Source: Methylomonas methanica
GTDB lineage: Bacteria > Pseudomonadota > Gammaproteobacteria > Methylococcales > Methylomonadaceae
Length of the DNA: 64,000 bases
Assembly: GCF_001644035.1 (NCBI RefSeq)
Contig: NZ_LUUG01000128.1
Span: forward strand, 1-64,000
Direction: 5' to 3'
Translations under genes and position numbers: made by a program
The notes under the pieces: generated by a model
What the model saw: only the letters and a program-made list of their open reading frames with translations
Database searches by the model: none
What the model was told of the DNA's origin: nothing
Part shown: piece by piece, positions 16,827 through 26,915 of the stretch
Layout: every line of letters begins with the position of its first letter
Numbering within the stretch: the stretch's first letter is position 1

Positions 16827-18128
16827 CTAAATCTCGAAACGCTTTGCCAATGACTCAAGATGCTCTGACAGATTAAATAGCCATAGGCGTTTTTCATCGT
16901 CATATTGATGCCGATTATAAGTTCCCACCACACCGGGTAACATATGACCGAGAATCGTTTCACCTACGGAATCTGGACATCCTAATTTTGCGAGCAAGGT
17001 GCGTGATGTCCGTCGCAAATCATGCGGTGCCCAATGAGTCACGGTTAATCGAGGCCTCACCTGCTCAGGGCGTATCTGACTATAGGGTTGTCTATAAAAT
17101 ACCTGTTCAGTGACGTATTTTTGTTCGATGTGCCCCACTTTATGACGCGATGGAAATAGAAAACCGTCTCCATATAATTTTTTCCGCCGTAACACCACTG
17201 TCAAACCTCTACCGAATAAGGGCACCCTTTGATCTGTAGCAGTTTCATGTCGGGCATTTTTCGTTCTAATTTTCGGTATCGTCCACCAAACTTAACCGCC
17301 CTCTTCGCTAATTTCAGTTCCTGACATGCCGACAATTTCTGAGCCGCGAGTTCCCGTCCAAAGATATAACGTTAGCACGTCGGCAATTATCGGTGCGAAA
17401 TTTGGGAGCCAAGCAATCAATTCACCGATTTCGTCTTCGGTGAGCACGCGCTTAACCACGCCGATGTTCTTACCTTCTATGGTCTTTCCTTTTGATCTAA
17501 TTTTTCCACGTAAAATTAAGCGCCACCAATTCACTGCTTCTTCAGGTAATCTACCAGCGTCCATTGCATAATCCCATGCAGCACCTAACTCGCAGCGTAA
17601 CTTACCAGCCTGCACAGGTGAAGTTGCGGCGTACTTTTGGATCAAATTGAAAGCCATTGCTCGGGTGATTTCAGTGGATGATAAATCGGCTATGTCACCA
17701 AGCATCGTATTAAACATCCTGGTAATTTCAGTTGAGCCTTTTTTAGCTCTGTGACGACAGACGTGTCCAGCCAAATACTCATCGCATAACACGCTTACCG
17801 TGTAGGCGTTTTCAGTTTTCTCTGTTTCTTGCTTATTTAATAAAGCTTTTGCCTCTAATTTTGCTTGCTTTGCAGCTAATGCAGGATCACTACCAGAATC
17901 ACGCTGGTTTTTCAAAGCCTCCCAAGCGACAATAGCGGCTGGAAATGACATAGACGGCCAATGACCAATTGACACTTGCCGAAGGCGTCCATCAACAGTG
18001 CTTCTATATCGATAAAACCAAGTTCTCACCTTTGCCATAGCAGAAAAACGCAGTCCAGGGTAACCATTAAAAGCTATATGCTGCCCTAGTAGCAGTAAAG
18101 CTTCAGCGATGCGAGCATTAAATTGCAT
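16827..18128 (-). pseudogene. P4-type tyrosine integrase with in-frame ochre stop
   Basis: One frame of 434 codons from the ATG at 18128 to 16827, interrupted by a TAA at 17292-17294. Both halves are in the same frame: before the stop, the Arm domain (FSAMAKVRTWFYRYRS, VSIGHWPSMS) and the first catalytic Arg region TGTRGSEIVGMS; after it, VWWTIPKIRTKNARHE, HDLRRT, LGHM and the Tyr in YNRH. All catalytic residues survive, so loss looks like a single recent point mutation. Upstream is a 16-bp inverted repeat. Readthrough or a conditional suppressor is conceivable but unsupported. Confidence 0.88.
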
Positions 18129-18129
18129 T

Positions 18130-18190
18130 TTAGTATAGGTTTTTTATGTTGATCGATGACATGGGTATAACTCGAAAAAACCTATACTAA
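18130..18190. promoter_or_regulatory. 16-bp perfect inverted repeat upstream of the integrase
   Basis: TTAGTATAGGTTTTTT (18130-18145) and AAAAAACCTATACTAA (18175-18190) are exact inverted copies separated by 29 bp. Each arm carries TATACT, a good -10 hexamer, pointing outward on opposite strands. The left arm touches the integrase start. Could be an operator, divergent promoter pair or recombinase arm site. Confidence 0.65.
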
Positions 18191-18281
18191 CGGCAAAGTG
18201 CAGGGAAGTTTTGAATAGTGTAGCTGGAGTGAATCCGGCTCACAACATAGAACAATTATCTGTTATTTCATCAATTTACGA

Positions 18282-20882
18282 ATGAATCTCCAAACAAAGC
18301 AAGACAGCAAGCAAGGCAACGAAACACCGCACACCCCGATGATGCAACAATATTTCCGCATCAAGGCCCAGCACCCCGAAACCCTGCTGTTCTACCGGAT
18401 GGGCGATTTTTACGAGCTGTTTTTCGACGACGCCAAGAAGGCGGCGCAACTGCTCGACATCACGCTGACCGCGCGCGGCCATTCCGGCGGGACACCGATT
18501 CCGATGGCAGGCATTCCCTATCATGCAGCAGAAAACTACATCGCCCGATTGCTGAAGCAAGGCGAGTCGATCGCGATTTGCGAACAGATCGGCGATCCGG
18601 CCAAATCCAAAGGCCCGGTGGAACGCAAGGTGGTGCGCATCGTCACGCCGGGCACGGTCACCGACGAAGCATTGCTGGAAGACCGCAAGGATAATCTGCT
18701 GGTGGCCTTGGCCGTATTCGACAAGTTCTTCGGACTGGCCTGTCTGGACTTAGGTAGCGGCAAATTCACGCTGCAACAATTGGACAACGAAACCCAGCTG
18801 CTGAGCGAAATCGAGCGCTTGAATCCGGCGGAATTACTGTATAGCGAAGATATTAAACTACCGTCCGCCATCAAGGAACGCCGGGGCTTGTGCAAACGCC
18901 CGCCCTGGCATTTTGATTTGGATAGTTGCCGGCTGTTGATTTTAAAGCAGTTCAATAGCCACGACTTGAAAGGTTACGGTTGCGAGCATTTGCCGGCGGC
19001 GATTTGCGCGGCGGGTTGTTTGCTGCAATACGTACGCGACACTCAGCAAAGCGCCCTGCCCCATATTCAAGGCATTCGGGTCGAAAACTGCGACGACAGC
19101 ATCAGCCTGGACGCGGCCAGCCGCCGCAATCTGGAGCTGGACAGCCATCCCAGCGGCCAGATGCAATACACCTTGCTGGGCGTCTTGGACAAGAACGCCA
19201 CCGCTATGGGCAGCCGCTGCCTGCGGCGTTGGATACACCGGCCGTTACGGGATCATGCTGTTGTAAATGGCCGCTATGCCTGCGTCGCCAGTTTGTTGGT
19301 AAGTCAGTTATATAAAGATCTGCAAGTCAGCCTGCGTCAGGTCGGCGATATAGAAAGGATCAGCTCGCGGATCGCTTTGAAGTCGGCGCGGCCGCGCGAT
19401 CTGCTGGTTTTGCGGCACACCTTGGCGGTTTTGCCGCAGCTGCAAACCCAGCTGGCGGATAGCGACAATTCGCACCTGGAACATCTGCGCTCACAATTGC
19501 GCGAACAGCCGGAAATACTGGCACTGCTGCTACGCGCGCTTATCGATAATCCGCCAGTGCTGATTCGCGACGGCGGCGTGATCGCCCCCGGTTATCACCC
19601 GGAGCTGGACGAGCTGCGTAACCTCAGTCAGAACGCCGACCAATTCCTGATCGACATGGAACAGCGCGAACGGGCCGCTACCGGCATCGCTACGCTGAAG
19701 GTGAATTACAACCGGGTACACGGATACTACATCGAGATTTCCAATGCTCAGGCCGACAAGGTGCCGGTGCATTACACCCGCAAGCAAACCCTGAAAGGTG
19801 CGGAGCGCTATATAACGCCGGAACTTAAGTCGTTTGAGGATAAGGTGCTAAGCGCCCGCGAAAAATCACTATCTTTCGAAAAAGCCTTATACGACCAATT
19901 GCTGGATACGCTGGGCGAGGCATTGCTGGATCTACAGCATTGCGCCAACGCCTTAGCGGAACTTGATGTGTTAGTGAATTTCGCCGAACGCGCCGAAACC
20001 TTAAACTTATCGCAACCGGTTTTGAATCAACAGCCGGGTATCGACATCGTCGCCGGCCGGCATCTAGTGGTGGAAGCACTGTCCAGCATTCCTTTTGTCC
20101 CCAACGACCTTAATTTCTCCACAGAGCGGCGGATGCTGGTGATCACCGGCCCGAACATGGGCGGTAAATCGACGTATATGCGCCAAGCGGCGTTGATTGT
20201 GCTGATGGCACACATCGGTTGCTACGTGCCTGCGCAATCGTTGCGCTGCGGACCGATAGACAAGATATTCACCCGCATCGGCGCCTCCGACGATCTGGCC
20301 AGCGGCCGTTCGACCTTTATGGTGGAAATGTCGGAAACCGCCAATATTCTGCATAACGCCACCAGCAATAGCCTGATCCTGATGGATGAAATCGGCCGCG
20401 GCACCAGCACTTTCGACGGCTTGTCGCTGGCCTGGGCCTGCGCGGATTATCTGGCCCGCCACACCCAGGCGTTCACGCTGTTTGCTACCCATTATTTTGA
20501 ATTAACTACGCTAGCCGAAGAACAAGGCAATATCCACAACATCCATTTGGATGCGATGGAGCACGGCGACAAGATCGTGTTTTTACACGCCGTGAAGGAC
20601 GGCCCGGCCAGTCAAAGCTATGGTTTACAAGTTGCGGCACTGGCCGGCGTGCCGCAAAGTGTGATTGCCAACGCCAAAAACAAACTTGCGCAATTGGAAA
20701 ACACCGCTTACATCGAGCTGCAAAATCATAGCGAAATCAACCAATTCGACTTATTCACCAGCCAGGAATGCCACCCGGCTGTCGTGCTGCTGGAAGAACT
20801 CGATCCCGATCATTTAAGTCCGCGACAAGCGTTAGATGCCTTATATCGCTTGAAAGCGTTGCTAAAAGCCAACAAGCGTTGA
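18282..20882 (+). CDS. mutS: DNA mismatch repair protein MutS
   Basis: 866 residues, normal length. N-terminal mismatch-recognition domain with the [11 protein letters not shown] Phe-x-Glu motif, connector, lever and clamp domains, then the ABC-type ATPase: Walker [14 protein letters not shown] near 622 and Walker B with signature [18 protein letters not shown]. Recognises mismatches with MutL in the cytoplasm. Start chosen at the ATG at 18282, though no clear ribosome site precedes it. Follows the decayed integrase region, so that region ends just before mutS. Confidence 0.97.
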   Translation: MNLQTKQDSKQGNETPHTPMMQQYFRIKAQHPETLLFYRMGDFYELFFDDAKKAAQLLDITLTARGHSGGTPIPMAGIPYHAAENYIARLLKQGESIAICEQIGDPAKSKGPVERKVVRIVTPGTVTDEALLEDRKDNLLVALAVFDKFFGLACLDLGSGKFTLQQLDNETQLLSEIERLNPAELLYSEDIKLPSAIKERRGLCKRPPWHFDLDSCRLLILKQFNSHDLKGYGCEHLPAAICAAGCLLQYVRDTQQSALPHIQGIRVENCDDSISLDAASRRNLELDSHPSGQMQYTLLGVLDKNATAMGSRCLRRWIHRPLRDHAVVNGRYACVASLLVSQLYKDLQVSLRQVGDIERISSRIALKSARPRDLLVLRHTLAVLPQLQTQLADSDNSHLEHLRSQLREQPEILALLLRALIDNPPVLIRDGGVIAPGYHPELDELRNLSQNADQFLIDMEQRERAATGIATLKVNYNRVHGYYIEISNAQADKVPVHYTRKQTLKGAERYITPELKSFEDKVLSAREKSLSFEKALYDQLLDTLGEALLDLQHCANALAELDVLVNFAERAETLNLSQPVLNQQPGIDIVAGRHLVVEALSSIPFVPNDLNFSTERRMLVITGPNMGGKSTYMRQAALIVLMAHIGCYVPAQSLRCGPIDKIFTRIGASDDLASGRSTFMVEMSETANILHNATSNSLILMDEIGRGTSTFDGLSLAWACADYLARHTQAFTLFATHYFELTTLAEEQGNIHNIHLDAMEHGDKIVFLHAVKDGPASQSYGLQVAALAGVPQSVIANAKNKLAQLENTAYIELQNHSEINQFDLFTSQECHPAVVLLEELDPDHLSPRQALDALYRLKALLKANKR

Positions 20883-21021
20883 TAGCGACACGCAGCATCA
20901 TTCAGACAACTTAGCTCGTGCAGCCGGGCAGTTAACGGCGGAAAACCTTGTTTTGCATTAACTAATTGCGATTGCAACTAGTATACTTTCCCAAGTATTT
21001 CCACTTTGCACAGTAAATTCC

Positions 21022-23283
21022 ATGGCGACACGCCACTTCGAAAAATCATTGATCGTCACGCTGCTGATCGTGCTCACGGTCGGCTTAAGCTACACGGATG
21101 CTCTGTGGCGCTTTGATCGCTGGATTTACGATGCCCAACTTAAGCTGCTGGCCACGCCGGCCTCAAAAGATATTGTCATTATCGAGGTCGATCAGAAAAG
21201 TCTGCAAAAATTGGGTCGCTGGCCCTGGCCTAGAGATATTCACGCCCGCCTGCTGGAGACGCTGGCACCGACAAAACCGAAGGCCATTGGGCTGGATTTT
21301 ATTTTTTCCGAAGCGGATCGGCAGCATCCGGAACTGGACGCACGCTTAAGCCGTGCTCTAGCCGGTAATGGACAGGTCGTACTGCCGGTTATTATCGAAC
21401 ACAACGGCAATAAGATAGTGGAAACGCTGCCCTTGCCGGACTATGCCAAACATTCTGTGCTTGGGCATGCCAACGTCGATTTGGACAAGGACGGGATCAG
21501 TAGGAGCGTTTTATTGCAATTGTCCTTGGGCGACTCGCAGTGGTCGGCGATGCCGCTGGCAATTTATGCTCTGAGCCATCCGGAAATACTTACCGATTTA
21601 CCGGGCTTACGGACCGAACCGTCTCAAGAAGGCGTACATGGCGACTATCGGGTGTGGTTACCGTTCTTTGCTCCGGGCAGCGATTTTGTCAGGGTTTCTT
21701 ATCTGGATGTGTTGTCGGGCGCGGTGTCAGGACAAATCTTCACCGATAAATACGTATTGGTCGGCCTGACCGCCAGCGGCATAGAACGCGATCTACCGGC
21801 CCCGTTGGCTGTCGGTGATCGGCCCATGAGCGGTGTCGATTTCGTCGCAGCCGGCTTGGATGGCCTGATAAAACAAACCCTTTGGCAACCTCTGCCGGGC
21901 CATTGGCAATTCCTGTTAAGTCTGGCGATAGCCGGTGTCGCCATCAAGATCAGCACCTGTTTTTCTCTGCGCTGGCTGGCACTGGCTGTCTCTGTGCTAT
22001 CCATGGCAATTTTATTGTTTTGCTTGGCCTTGCTGCATACCAGTCATTACTGGTTTGCACCGTCCGTGGCATTACTGGTGTTAATACTCAGCTATCCGCT
22101 ACGCAGCTGGCGGCATTTTGAGAAACTGATCCAGTCCTTATTCGCGGAACGAAAACGCGCCTATATCACCTTGAATGCTATCGTTGATGGTGTAATAGCC
22201 ACGGACAGCAAAGGCTCAATCGAATACATGAATGCCGCCGCTCTGGATATCATCGGCAGCAAACGTCCCAAGACCGCCAGCCAAAATATCGACGACATTT
22301 TTAGCCTGGAAATAGACGGCAAACCGCATCGAATCGCTGAATTGATCCAACAAAGCGTCATCAATCAGGGACCATTGAAAATCAGCAATACTCGCCTATC
22401 CATTTCCGACCACTACGCGATGAACGCCAATCTGACTATCGCCCCTTTGATAGGCAGTCGGGGCACACTGATGGGTACAGTGTTGACGATCAACGATATT
22501 GGCGAGCGGATGCTTATGGCGAAAATGCTGCTGAAAAAAGCCGAAGAACAAACCGTAATGCGAGAATTGATTAACCGGACAGAACAAGTCAGCTTGGCCA
22601 AAAGCCAATTTCTGTCGCAAATGAGCCATGAATTGCGCACGCCGCTGAATGCCATTATTGGTTTTGCGCAGCTGATGCAAATGGACGATCCTGAGCATCC
22701 TTTGGCCGAAACCCACCTGGACTCGGTCAATGAAATATTGAAGGCCGGTCTGCACTTACTGGGGCTGATTAACGAGCTTTTGGACCTGGCTAAAATCGAA
22801 TCCGGCAAAATCAGCGTGAATATCGGCAGTATCCACTTGGCGGAGCTGATCAAAGATTGCCAAACTCTGATCACACCCTTGGTGCAAAACAAAGGCCTGG
22901 AACTAATTGTCGATAATCCCTTGCCAGAAGACATTGAGCTAAAAGCAGACCCGAAACGCGCCAAGCAAATTTTATTGAATTTTCTGTCCAACGCCGTGAA
23001 ATATAACCGCCCCAACGGTTCCATCAACCTAAGCAGCAGACAGGTAGACGATAGCCGGGTGAGAATTTCTATTACCGATACCGGCAATGGTCTGGCGGAG
23101 CAACAACAGCAATTGTTATTCCAATCATTTCAACGCCTGGGTGCGGACAATAACGACATAGAGGGCACCGGGATCGGACTGGCAATAACCAAACAACTGG
23201 CCGAATTGATGCACGGCAATGTCGGAGTAAGCAGCACACCGGGTGTAGGCAGCACGTTTTGGGTGGAGTTGTTGATCCGTTAA
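21022..23283 (+). CDS. CHASE2-domain sensor histidine kinase
   Basis: 753 residues. An N-terminal TM helix (LIVTLLIVLTVGLSYTDALW), a periplasmic CHASE2 domain ~30-280 with IVIIEVDQKSL, RWPWPRD and GLDFIF, then three closely packed TM helices (~290-360), a PAS domain ~375-485, HisKA with H536 in QMSHELRTPLN, and HATPase with GTGIGLAITKQL. No receiver domain or adjacent regulator gene. Followed by FecR-domain and OmpA genes; CHASE2 proteins are often encoded beside such genes, which suggests envelope sensing (inference). Confidence 0.92.
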   Translation: MATRHFEKSLIVTLLIVLTVGLSYTDALWRFDRWIYDAQLKLLATPASKDIVIIEVDQKSLQKLGRWPWPRDIHARLLETLAPTKPKAIGLDFIFSEADRQHPELDARLSRALAGNGQVVLPVIIEHNGNKIVETLPLPDYAKHSVLGHANVDLDKDGISRSVLLQLSLGDSQWSAMPLAIYALSHPEILTDLPGLRTEPSQEGVHGDYRVWLPFFAPGSDFVRVSYLDVLSGAVSGQIFTDKYVLVGLTASGIERDLPAPLAVGDRPMSGVDFVAAGLDGLIKQTLWQPLPGHWQFLLSLAIAGVAIKISTCFSLRWLALAVSVLSMAILLFCLALLHTSHYWFAPSVALLVLILSYPLRSWRHFEKLIQSLFAERKRAYITLNAIVDGVIATDSKGSIEYMNAAALDIIGSKRPKTASQNIDDIFSLEIDGKPHRIAELIQQSVINQGPLKISNTRLSISDHYAMNANLTIAPLIGSRGTLMGTVLTINDIGERMLMAKMLLKKAEEQTVMRELINRTEQVSLAKSQFLSQMSHELRTPLNAIIGFAQLMQMDDPEHPLAETHLDSVNEILKAGLHLLGLINELLDLAKIESGKISVNIGSIHLAELIKDCQTLITPLVQNKGLELIVDNPLPEDIELKADPKRAKQILLNFLSNAVKYNRPNGSINLSSRQVDDSRVRISITDTGNGLAEQQQQLLFQSFQRLGADNNDIEGTGIGLAITKQLAELMHGNVGVSSTPGVGSTFWVELLIR

Positions 23284-23413
23284 GTCGGTTACTTTTATCC
23301 GGAAGGGGTGTCACCTTGATAACCGGTGATTTCTAAGATTGGGCAAGCCCACGAAGCCGAATCTAACGCGAACTTGGCGTTTATTTATGCTGTTAACCTG
23401 GCCCTTAAATTCC

Positions 23414-23511
23414 CTGGATTCGTCATTCCCGTGAAAGCGAGAGTCGTTAGGCCGCACAGCGAATCCAGTATAGCCAATGCACTGGCTCCTACCTTCGCGG
23501 GAGCGACGATA
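23414..23511. repeat. REP-like intergenic inverted repeat
   Basis: CTGGATTCG (23414-23422) pairs exactly with CGAATCCAG (23460-23468), and CGTCATTCCCGTGAAAG is a diverged inverted match to the region around CTTCGCGGGAGCGACG (23494-23509). This is the common 'cgtcattcccgcgaaagcg' type of proteobacterial intergenic repeat. It takes up the middle of the 384-bp gap between the CHASE2 kinase and the FecR gene; I see no gene there. Confidence 0.65.
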
Positions 23512-23667
23512 TTTAATGGCCGGGTTACTAATTGGTTGCTATCAAGCCTTAAAACCAAACAGCTCTCGATTCTGACAACAATTAAATCCTGTCTATACTT
23601 ACACGCTAAATTTCAATACTGCCCGTACGGCTATTGATGTCCCAAAACACCGTTTGTCGAGGCCATT

Positions 23668-24114
23668 ATGAAACATCTTTTCGCCTGCTGGAGCTTGGGT
23701 TTAGCCCTTTGCATACCCGGCGCTGTATCGGCCGATGACGCAGTCATCGGTTACATCAAAACCATCACCGATCAAACGACTATCGGCGATAGCAACGGCC
23801 CGATCAAAGCGAGTCTTGGTTCGCCAATACATGTCGGCAACGTCATCAAAACCGACGAGAACGGTGCAGCAGGAGTAACGCTAAAAGACAATACCATTCT
23901 GTCTATCGGCCCGAATACCGAATTTAAAATAGAGGCGTATCAATTCGAACCACAGCAGGACAAATTGCAATTGAACGCCAGTTTATTAAAAGGCACGCTG
24001 CACTATATTTCCGGCGTTATCGCCAAGCTCAAGCCGGAAGCGGTGACGGTAAAAACTCCTACCGGTGTGATTGCGGTAAGAGGCACACGTTTTTTAGTCA
24101 AAATTGAAGAATAA
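23668..24114 (+). CDS. FecR-domain periplasmic protein
   Basis: 148 residues with a cleavable signal peptide (hydrophobic core then GAVSADDA). The rest is a FecR-like beta domain: HVGNVIKTDENGAAGVTLKD, TILSIGPNTEFKIEAY and the ending TPTGVIAVRGTRFLVKIE. No TonB or sigma-factor partner is near, so it is not a classical FecR anti-sigma factor; the free-standing FecR domain is a periplasmic scaffold of unclear role. Lies between the CHASE2 kinase and OmpA lipoprotein genes. Confidence 0.85.
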   Translation: MKHLFACWSLGLALCIPGAVSADDAVIGYIKTITDQTTIGDSNGPIKASLGSPIHVGNVIKTDENGAAGVTLKDNTILSIGPNTEFKIEAYQFEPQQDKLQLNASLLKGTLHYISGVIAKLKPEAVTVKTPTGVIAVRGTRFLVKIEE

Positions 24115-24128
24115 GCCGAGTGTTTGCC

Positions 24129-24719
24129 ATGACGACAATTACCTTACCCAAAACCCTGACATTTGCCGTTGCACTAGCGTTAACCGGTTGCGCCAAGTCT
24201 TATTTGGTATTGCTGGAAGATCACGACGGCTCAACCGGAAAAGTTATCTTCAGCGGCGCCGGCAGCGAAACTGTGGTCGAACAAGCCGGTTATGGTGCGG
24301 CGCTGGACAACTCCAAAACCGTATTCAAAGTCGAACAAGAAAAGATCAATAAAGACTTTGGCAGAGCCTTGGCTTCCGAGCCGGTATTGCCGGAGATATT
24401 TTTATTGTATTTTGAAACCGGCGGCACCAAGCTGACCGCCGAATCGGCGGCGTTGATTCCCAAGATCATCGAAACCGCCGGCAAACATCCGGCCGCCGAT
24501 ATTTCGGTGATCGGTCACACCGACACAGTGGGCGATGCGGGCAAAAACGAAAAATTGGCGAATGAGCGCGCCGTTCAGGTTAGCAAGTTATTCGATGCTA
24601 GCAAGATGGACGTCAAAGAAGTCGCAGTGACATCGCACGGCGAAAAGAATTTGTTGATCAAGACCGGCGATGAAACGTCCGAACCGCGAAACCGTCGTGT
24701 AGAAGTGACGATTCGATAA
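24129..24719 (+). CDS. OmpA-family lipoprotein
   Basis: Start taken at the ATG at 24129; a GTG at 24120 adds three residues. Signal peptide ends in the lipobox LTGC. The C-terminal half is an OmpA peptidoglycan-binding domain: ISVIGHTDTVGDAGKNEKLA, then NERAVQVSKLF and EPRNRRVEVTI. A ~90-residue unassigned segment precedes it. Only 14 bp after the FecR gene. Likely anchored in the outer membrane and bound to peptidoglycan. Confidence 0.88.
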   Translation: MTTITLPKTLTFAVALALTGCAKSYLVLLEDHDGSTGKVIFSGAGSETVVEQAGYGAALDNSKTVFKVEQEKINKDFGRALASEPVLPEIFLLYFETGGTKLTAESAALIPKIIETAGKHPAADISVIGHTDTVGDAGKNEKLANERAVQVSKLFDASKMDVKEVAVTSHGEKNLLIKTGDETSEPRNRRVEVTIR

Positions 24720-24732
24720 TTTTCTAGCACAT

Positions 24733-24762
24733 AAAACCGCCGGCGCGGAAGCTGGCGGTTTT
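24733..24762. terminator. Bidirectional intrinsic terminator
   Basis: AAAACCGCC and GGCGGTTTT form a stem around a short GC-rich loop, with A and T tails on both sides. It sits between the convergent ompA-like and dsbC genes. Confidence 0.8.
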
Positions 24763-24773
24763 GTCGTATTTTC

Positions 24774-25484
24774 TTATTCGCTGGCCAGCACTTTTGCCAA
24801 TTGCGCGGCGGGTACATAGCCGGGCAGGATATTGCCTTTTTGCGTGACTATCATCGGTGTGCCGTTCATACCGAACGCTTCGCCCAAGGCCATGTGTTCG
24901 TCCACTGGGTTTTCGCAGGTTTTTGCATCCAGATGCTCGCCTTTCTTCGCGGTGGTTAGCGCTTTATTTTTGTCGGCAGCACACCAGACTGACACGGCTT
25001 TTTTGTAAGAATCCGACCCTTTGCCGGCTCTAGGAAAAAACATGTAGCGTATCGTAATGCCCTGCGCCATGTATTGATCGATTTCAGAGTGCAACTTACG
25101 GCAATAACCGCAATCGATGTCGGTAAAGATAGACACGACATGTTTGCTGGTTTCCGGTTTGAAAATAATCATTTTTTGTTCGCCGACTTTATCCAGCGAG
25201 GCTTTACGCACGTCAGCCAGCTTGGATTCGGTGATGTTTTTCTTTGCTTCGGCGTCGAAGAGCTGCCCTTGCAATAAATATTTACCGTCTTCGGATGCAT
25301 AAAAGATATTGCCGCCCATAGACACTTCGTACAGCCCTTTGACTTCCGATGGTTTCACCGAGTCAACCTGCCCTCCCGGCATAAACTCACTCAAGGCTTT
25401 TTTAATGGCGGCTTCGTCGGCAAATAATGCTGGGCTAGTCAAAGCCAGTAGCGTCAAAGCCAGAATGTGTGTGATTTTTTTCAT
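24774..25484 (-). CDS. dsbC: Thiol:disulfide interchange protein DsbC
   Basis: 236 residues: signal peptide ending ALFADEA, N-terminal dimerisation domain, linker helix, and a thioredoxin-fold domain with active-site C125 and C128 (DCGYC) and the cis-Pro turn GTPMIV. A second Cys pair (WCAADKN, TCENP) matches the structural disulfide of DsbC. Periplasmic disulfide isomerase kept reduced by DsbD. It follows rseP by 63 bp where many gammaproteobacteria have bamA. Confidence 0.95.
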   Translation of the reverse strand: MKKITHILALTLLALTSPALFADEAAIKKALSEFMPGGQVDSVKPSEVKGLYEVSMGGNIFYASEDGKYLLQGQLFDAEAKKNITESKLADVRKASLDKVGEQKMIIFKPETSKHVVSIFTDIDCGYCRKLHSEIDQYMAQGITIRYMFFPRAGKGSDSYKKAVSVWCAADKNKALTTAKKGEHLDAKTCENPVDEHMALGEAFGMNGTPMIVTQKGNILPGYVPAAQLAKVLASE

Positions 25485-25547
25485 GTAATTACCAGGGAAG
25501 ATTAGAAAGGAATGTGGTTGACCACAACGCTGATGCTTTGTTCAGCG

Positions 25548-26912
25548 TTATTGAAATAATCTGCCTATATCGAGAAACATCGCCAAGCCCATCAGCAGCA
25601 TCAATAGCAGCATGCCGGCTTGTTGAAAATACAGTTGCATTCTTTCCGGAAGCGGACTTCCTTTGATGGCCTCAACCACGAAAAACAGCAAATGACCGCC
25701 GTCCAGCACCGGCACCGGCAGTAAATTCAACACACCGAGACTGACGCTGACCAAACCCAGAAACTTCAGAAACGCAGTAAATCCCATTTCAGCCGATTGA
25801 CCGGCGTATTGCGCAATGCTGATGGGGCCACTCAAATTCTCGACTGAAGCGGAACCCACCACCATTTTTCCCATCATTTTTAAAGTGGTCACCGCATAAA
25901 ACCAAACCCGCTTTCCGGCAACCGGCACAGCATCCCACGGCGATAAGGCATGTGTCACCATCATGGAGTCCAGCAATTCTTTCGGCGCGTCGACGCCGGC
26001 GCCGATTTTACCGACTGCCTTACCCTCGCCCTGCTGCTCGCTACGCGGCGTGATGCTTAATGGCAATTGCGCGCCGCTGCGCTCCAGCAATAATTTAATT
26101 TCGACATTCGGCCGGGCCTGCACATAATCCACCCATTGTTGCCAGTCGGTAATGGCGGTGCCGTCCGCGCTGAGAATTAAATCCCCGCTTTGTAAACCGG
26201 CTTGCTTGGCAACCCCATCGTCAAGCAGCTTGCCGATAACCGGCTTTATAGTCGGCACCAAAGGCTTCAAACCCAAACGCTTATGTAGCGTTTCCGGAGT
26301 TTGTACATCTTGTTCAGTTAGGTGAATCAAGCGAACTTGTTGACTATCGTCTATCGCTTTAGTCAGCACGCTGATCTCGGTTTTACCGTCAATCGCCAAG
26401 GTCAACAAGGTATCCAGGGCTTCTATCCAGGTCGGCGTGGGGGTGTCGTCGATACTGACTATTTCGTCGCCTGTCGCAAAACCTGCTTGCTCGGCCAAAG
26501 ACCCGACTTCCACTCCACCGATGACAGGTCTGACCCCAGCTTCACCGATTACCAACACCAACCAAAATAAAAACACGGCCAGCACTAAATTGGCGATCGG
26601 TCCGGCAGCGACCACGGCGGTTCTGGCCAACAACGGCTGCCGATTGAAGGCATAAGGCAAATCCTCGGCTTTAACCGCTTCTTCGCGTTCGTCGACCATT
26701 TTTACATAGCCGCCCAACGGAATGGCAGCGACAACGAATTGGGTATCGTCGGGGCTTTTTTGCCAGGTAATCAGCGGCTTGCCGAAACCGATGGAAAAAC
26801 GAATGACTTTGATGCCTACCTTGCGTGCCGCCCAAAAATGGCCGTATTCATGAAACGCCACCAGTACTGCAATGGCGACGATGAAATAAAACAGGGTATG
26901 CAAAGTATCCAT
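25548..26912 (-). CDS. rseP: Site-2 protease RseP
   Basis: 454 residues. Zinc protease motif HEYGH at 21-25 in the first TM helix, two PDZ domains (~110-290), and the second metal-ligand motif LNLLPVPVLDGGHLLFF near the C-terminus. Cleaves anti-sigma factor RseA in the sigma-E envelope stress response and clears signal-peptide remnants. Starts 3 bp after dxr, in one operon with cdsA and dxr. Confidence 0.96.
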   Translation of the reverse strand: MDTLHTLFYFIVAIAVLVAFHEYGHFWAARKVGIKVIRFSIGFGKPLITWQKSPDDTQFVVAAIPLGGYVKMVDEREEAVKAEDLPYAFNRQPLLARTAVVAAGPIANLVLAVFLFWLVLVIGEAGVRPVIGGVEVGSLAEQAGFATGDEIVSIDDTPTPTWIEALDTLLTLAIDGKTEISVLTKAIDDSQQVRLIHLTEQDVQTPETLHKRLGLKPLVPTIKPVIGKLLDDGVAKQAGLQSGDLILSADGTAITDWQQWVDYVQARPNVEIKLLLERSGAQLPLSITPRSEQQGEGKAVGKIGAGVDAPKELLDSMMVTHALSPWDAVPVAGKRVWFYAVTTLKMMGKMVVGSASVENLSGPISIAQYAGQSAEMGFTAFLKFLGLVSVSLGVLNLLPVPVLDGGHLLFFVVEAIKGSPLPERMQLYFQQAGMLLLMLLMGLAMFLDIGRLFQ

Positions 26913-26915
26913 TAA

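Noticed and set aside
17226-17294. Frameshift between the two integrase halves
   Set aside because: Codon counting shows both halves in the same frame; the break is a single TAA, not a frameshift.
23326-23637. 103-residue frame between the CHASE2 kinase and FecR genes
   Set aside because: Made mostly of the REP-like repeat; its peptide reflects the repeat sequence.
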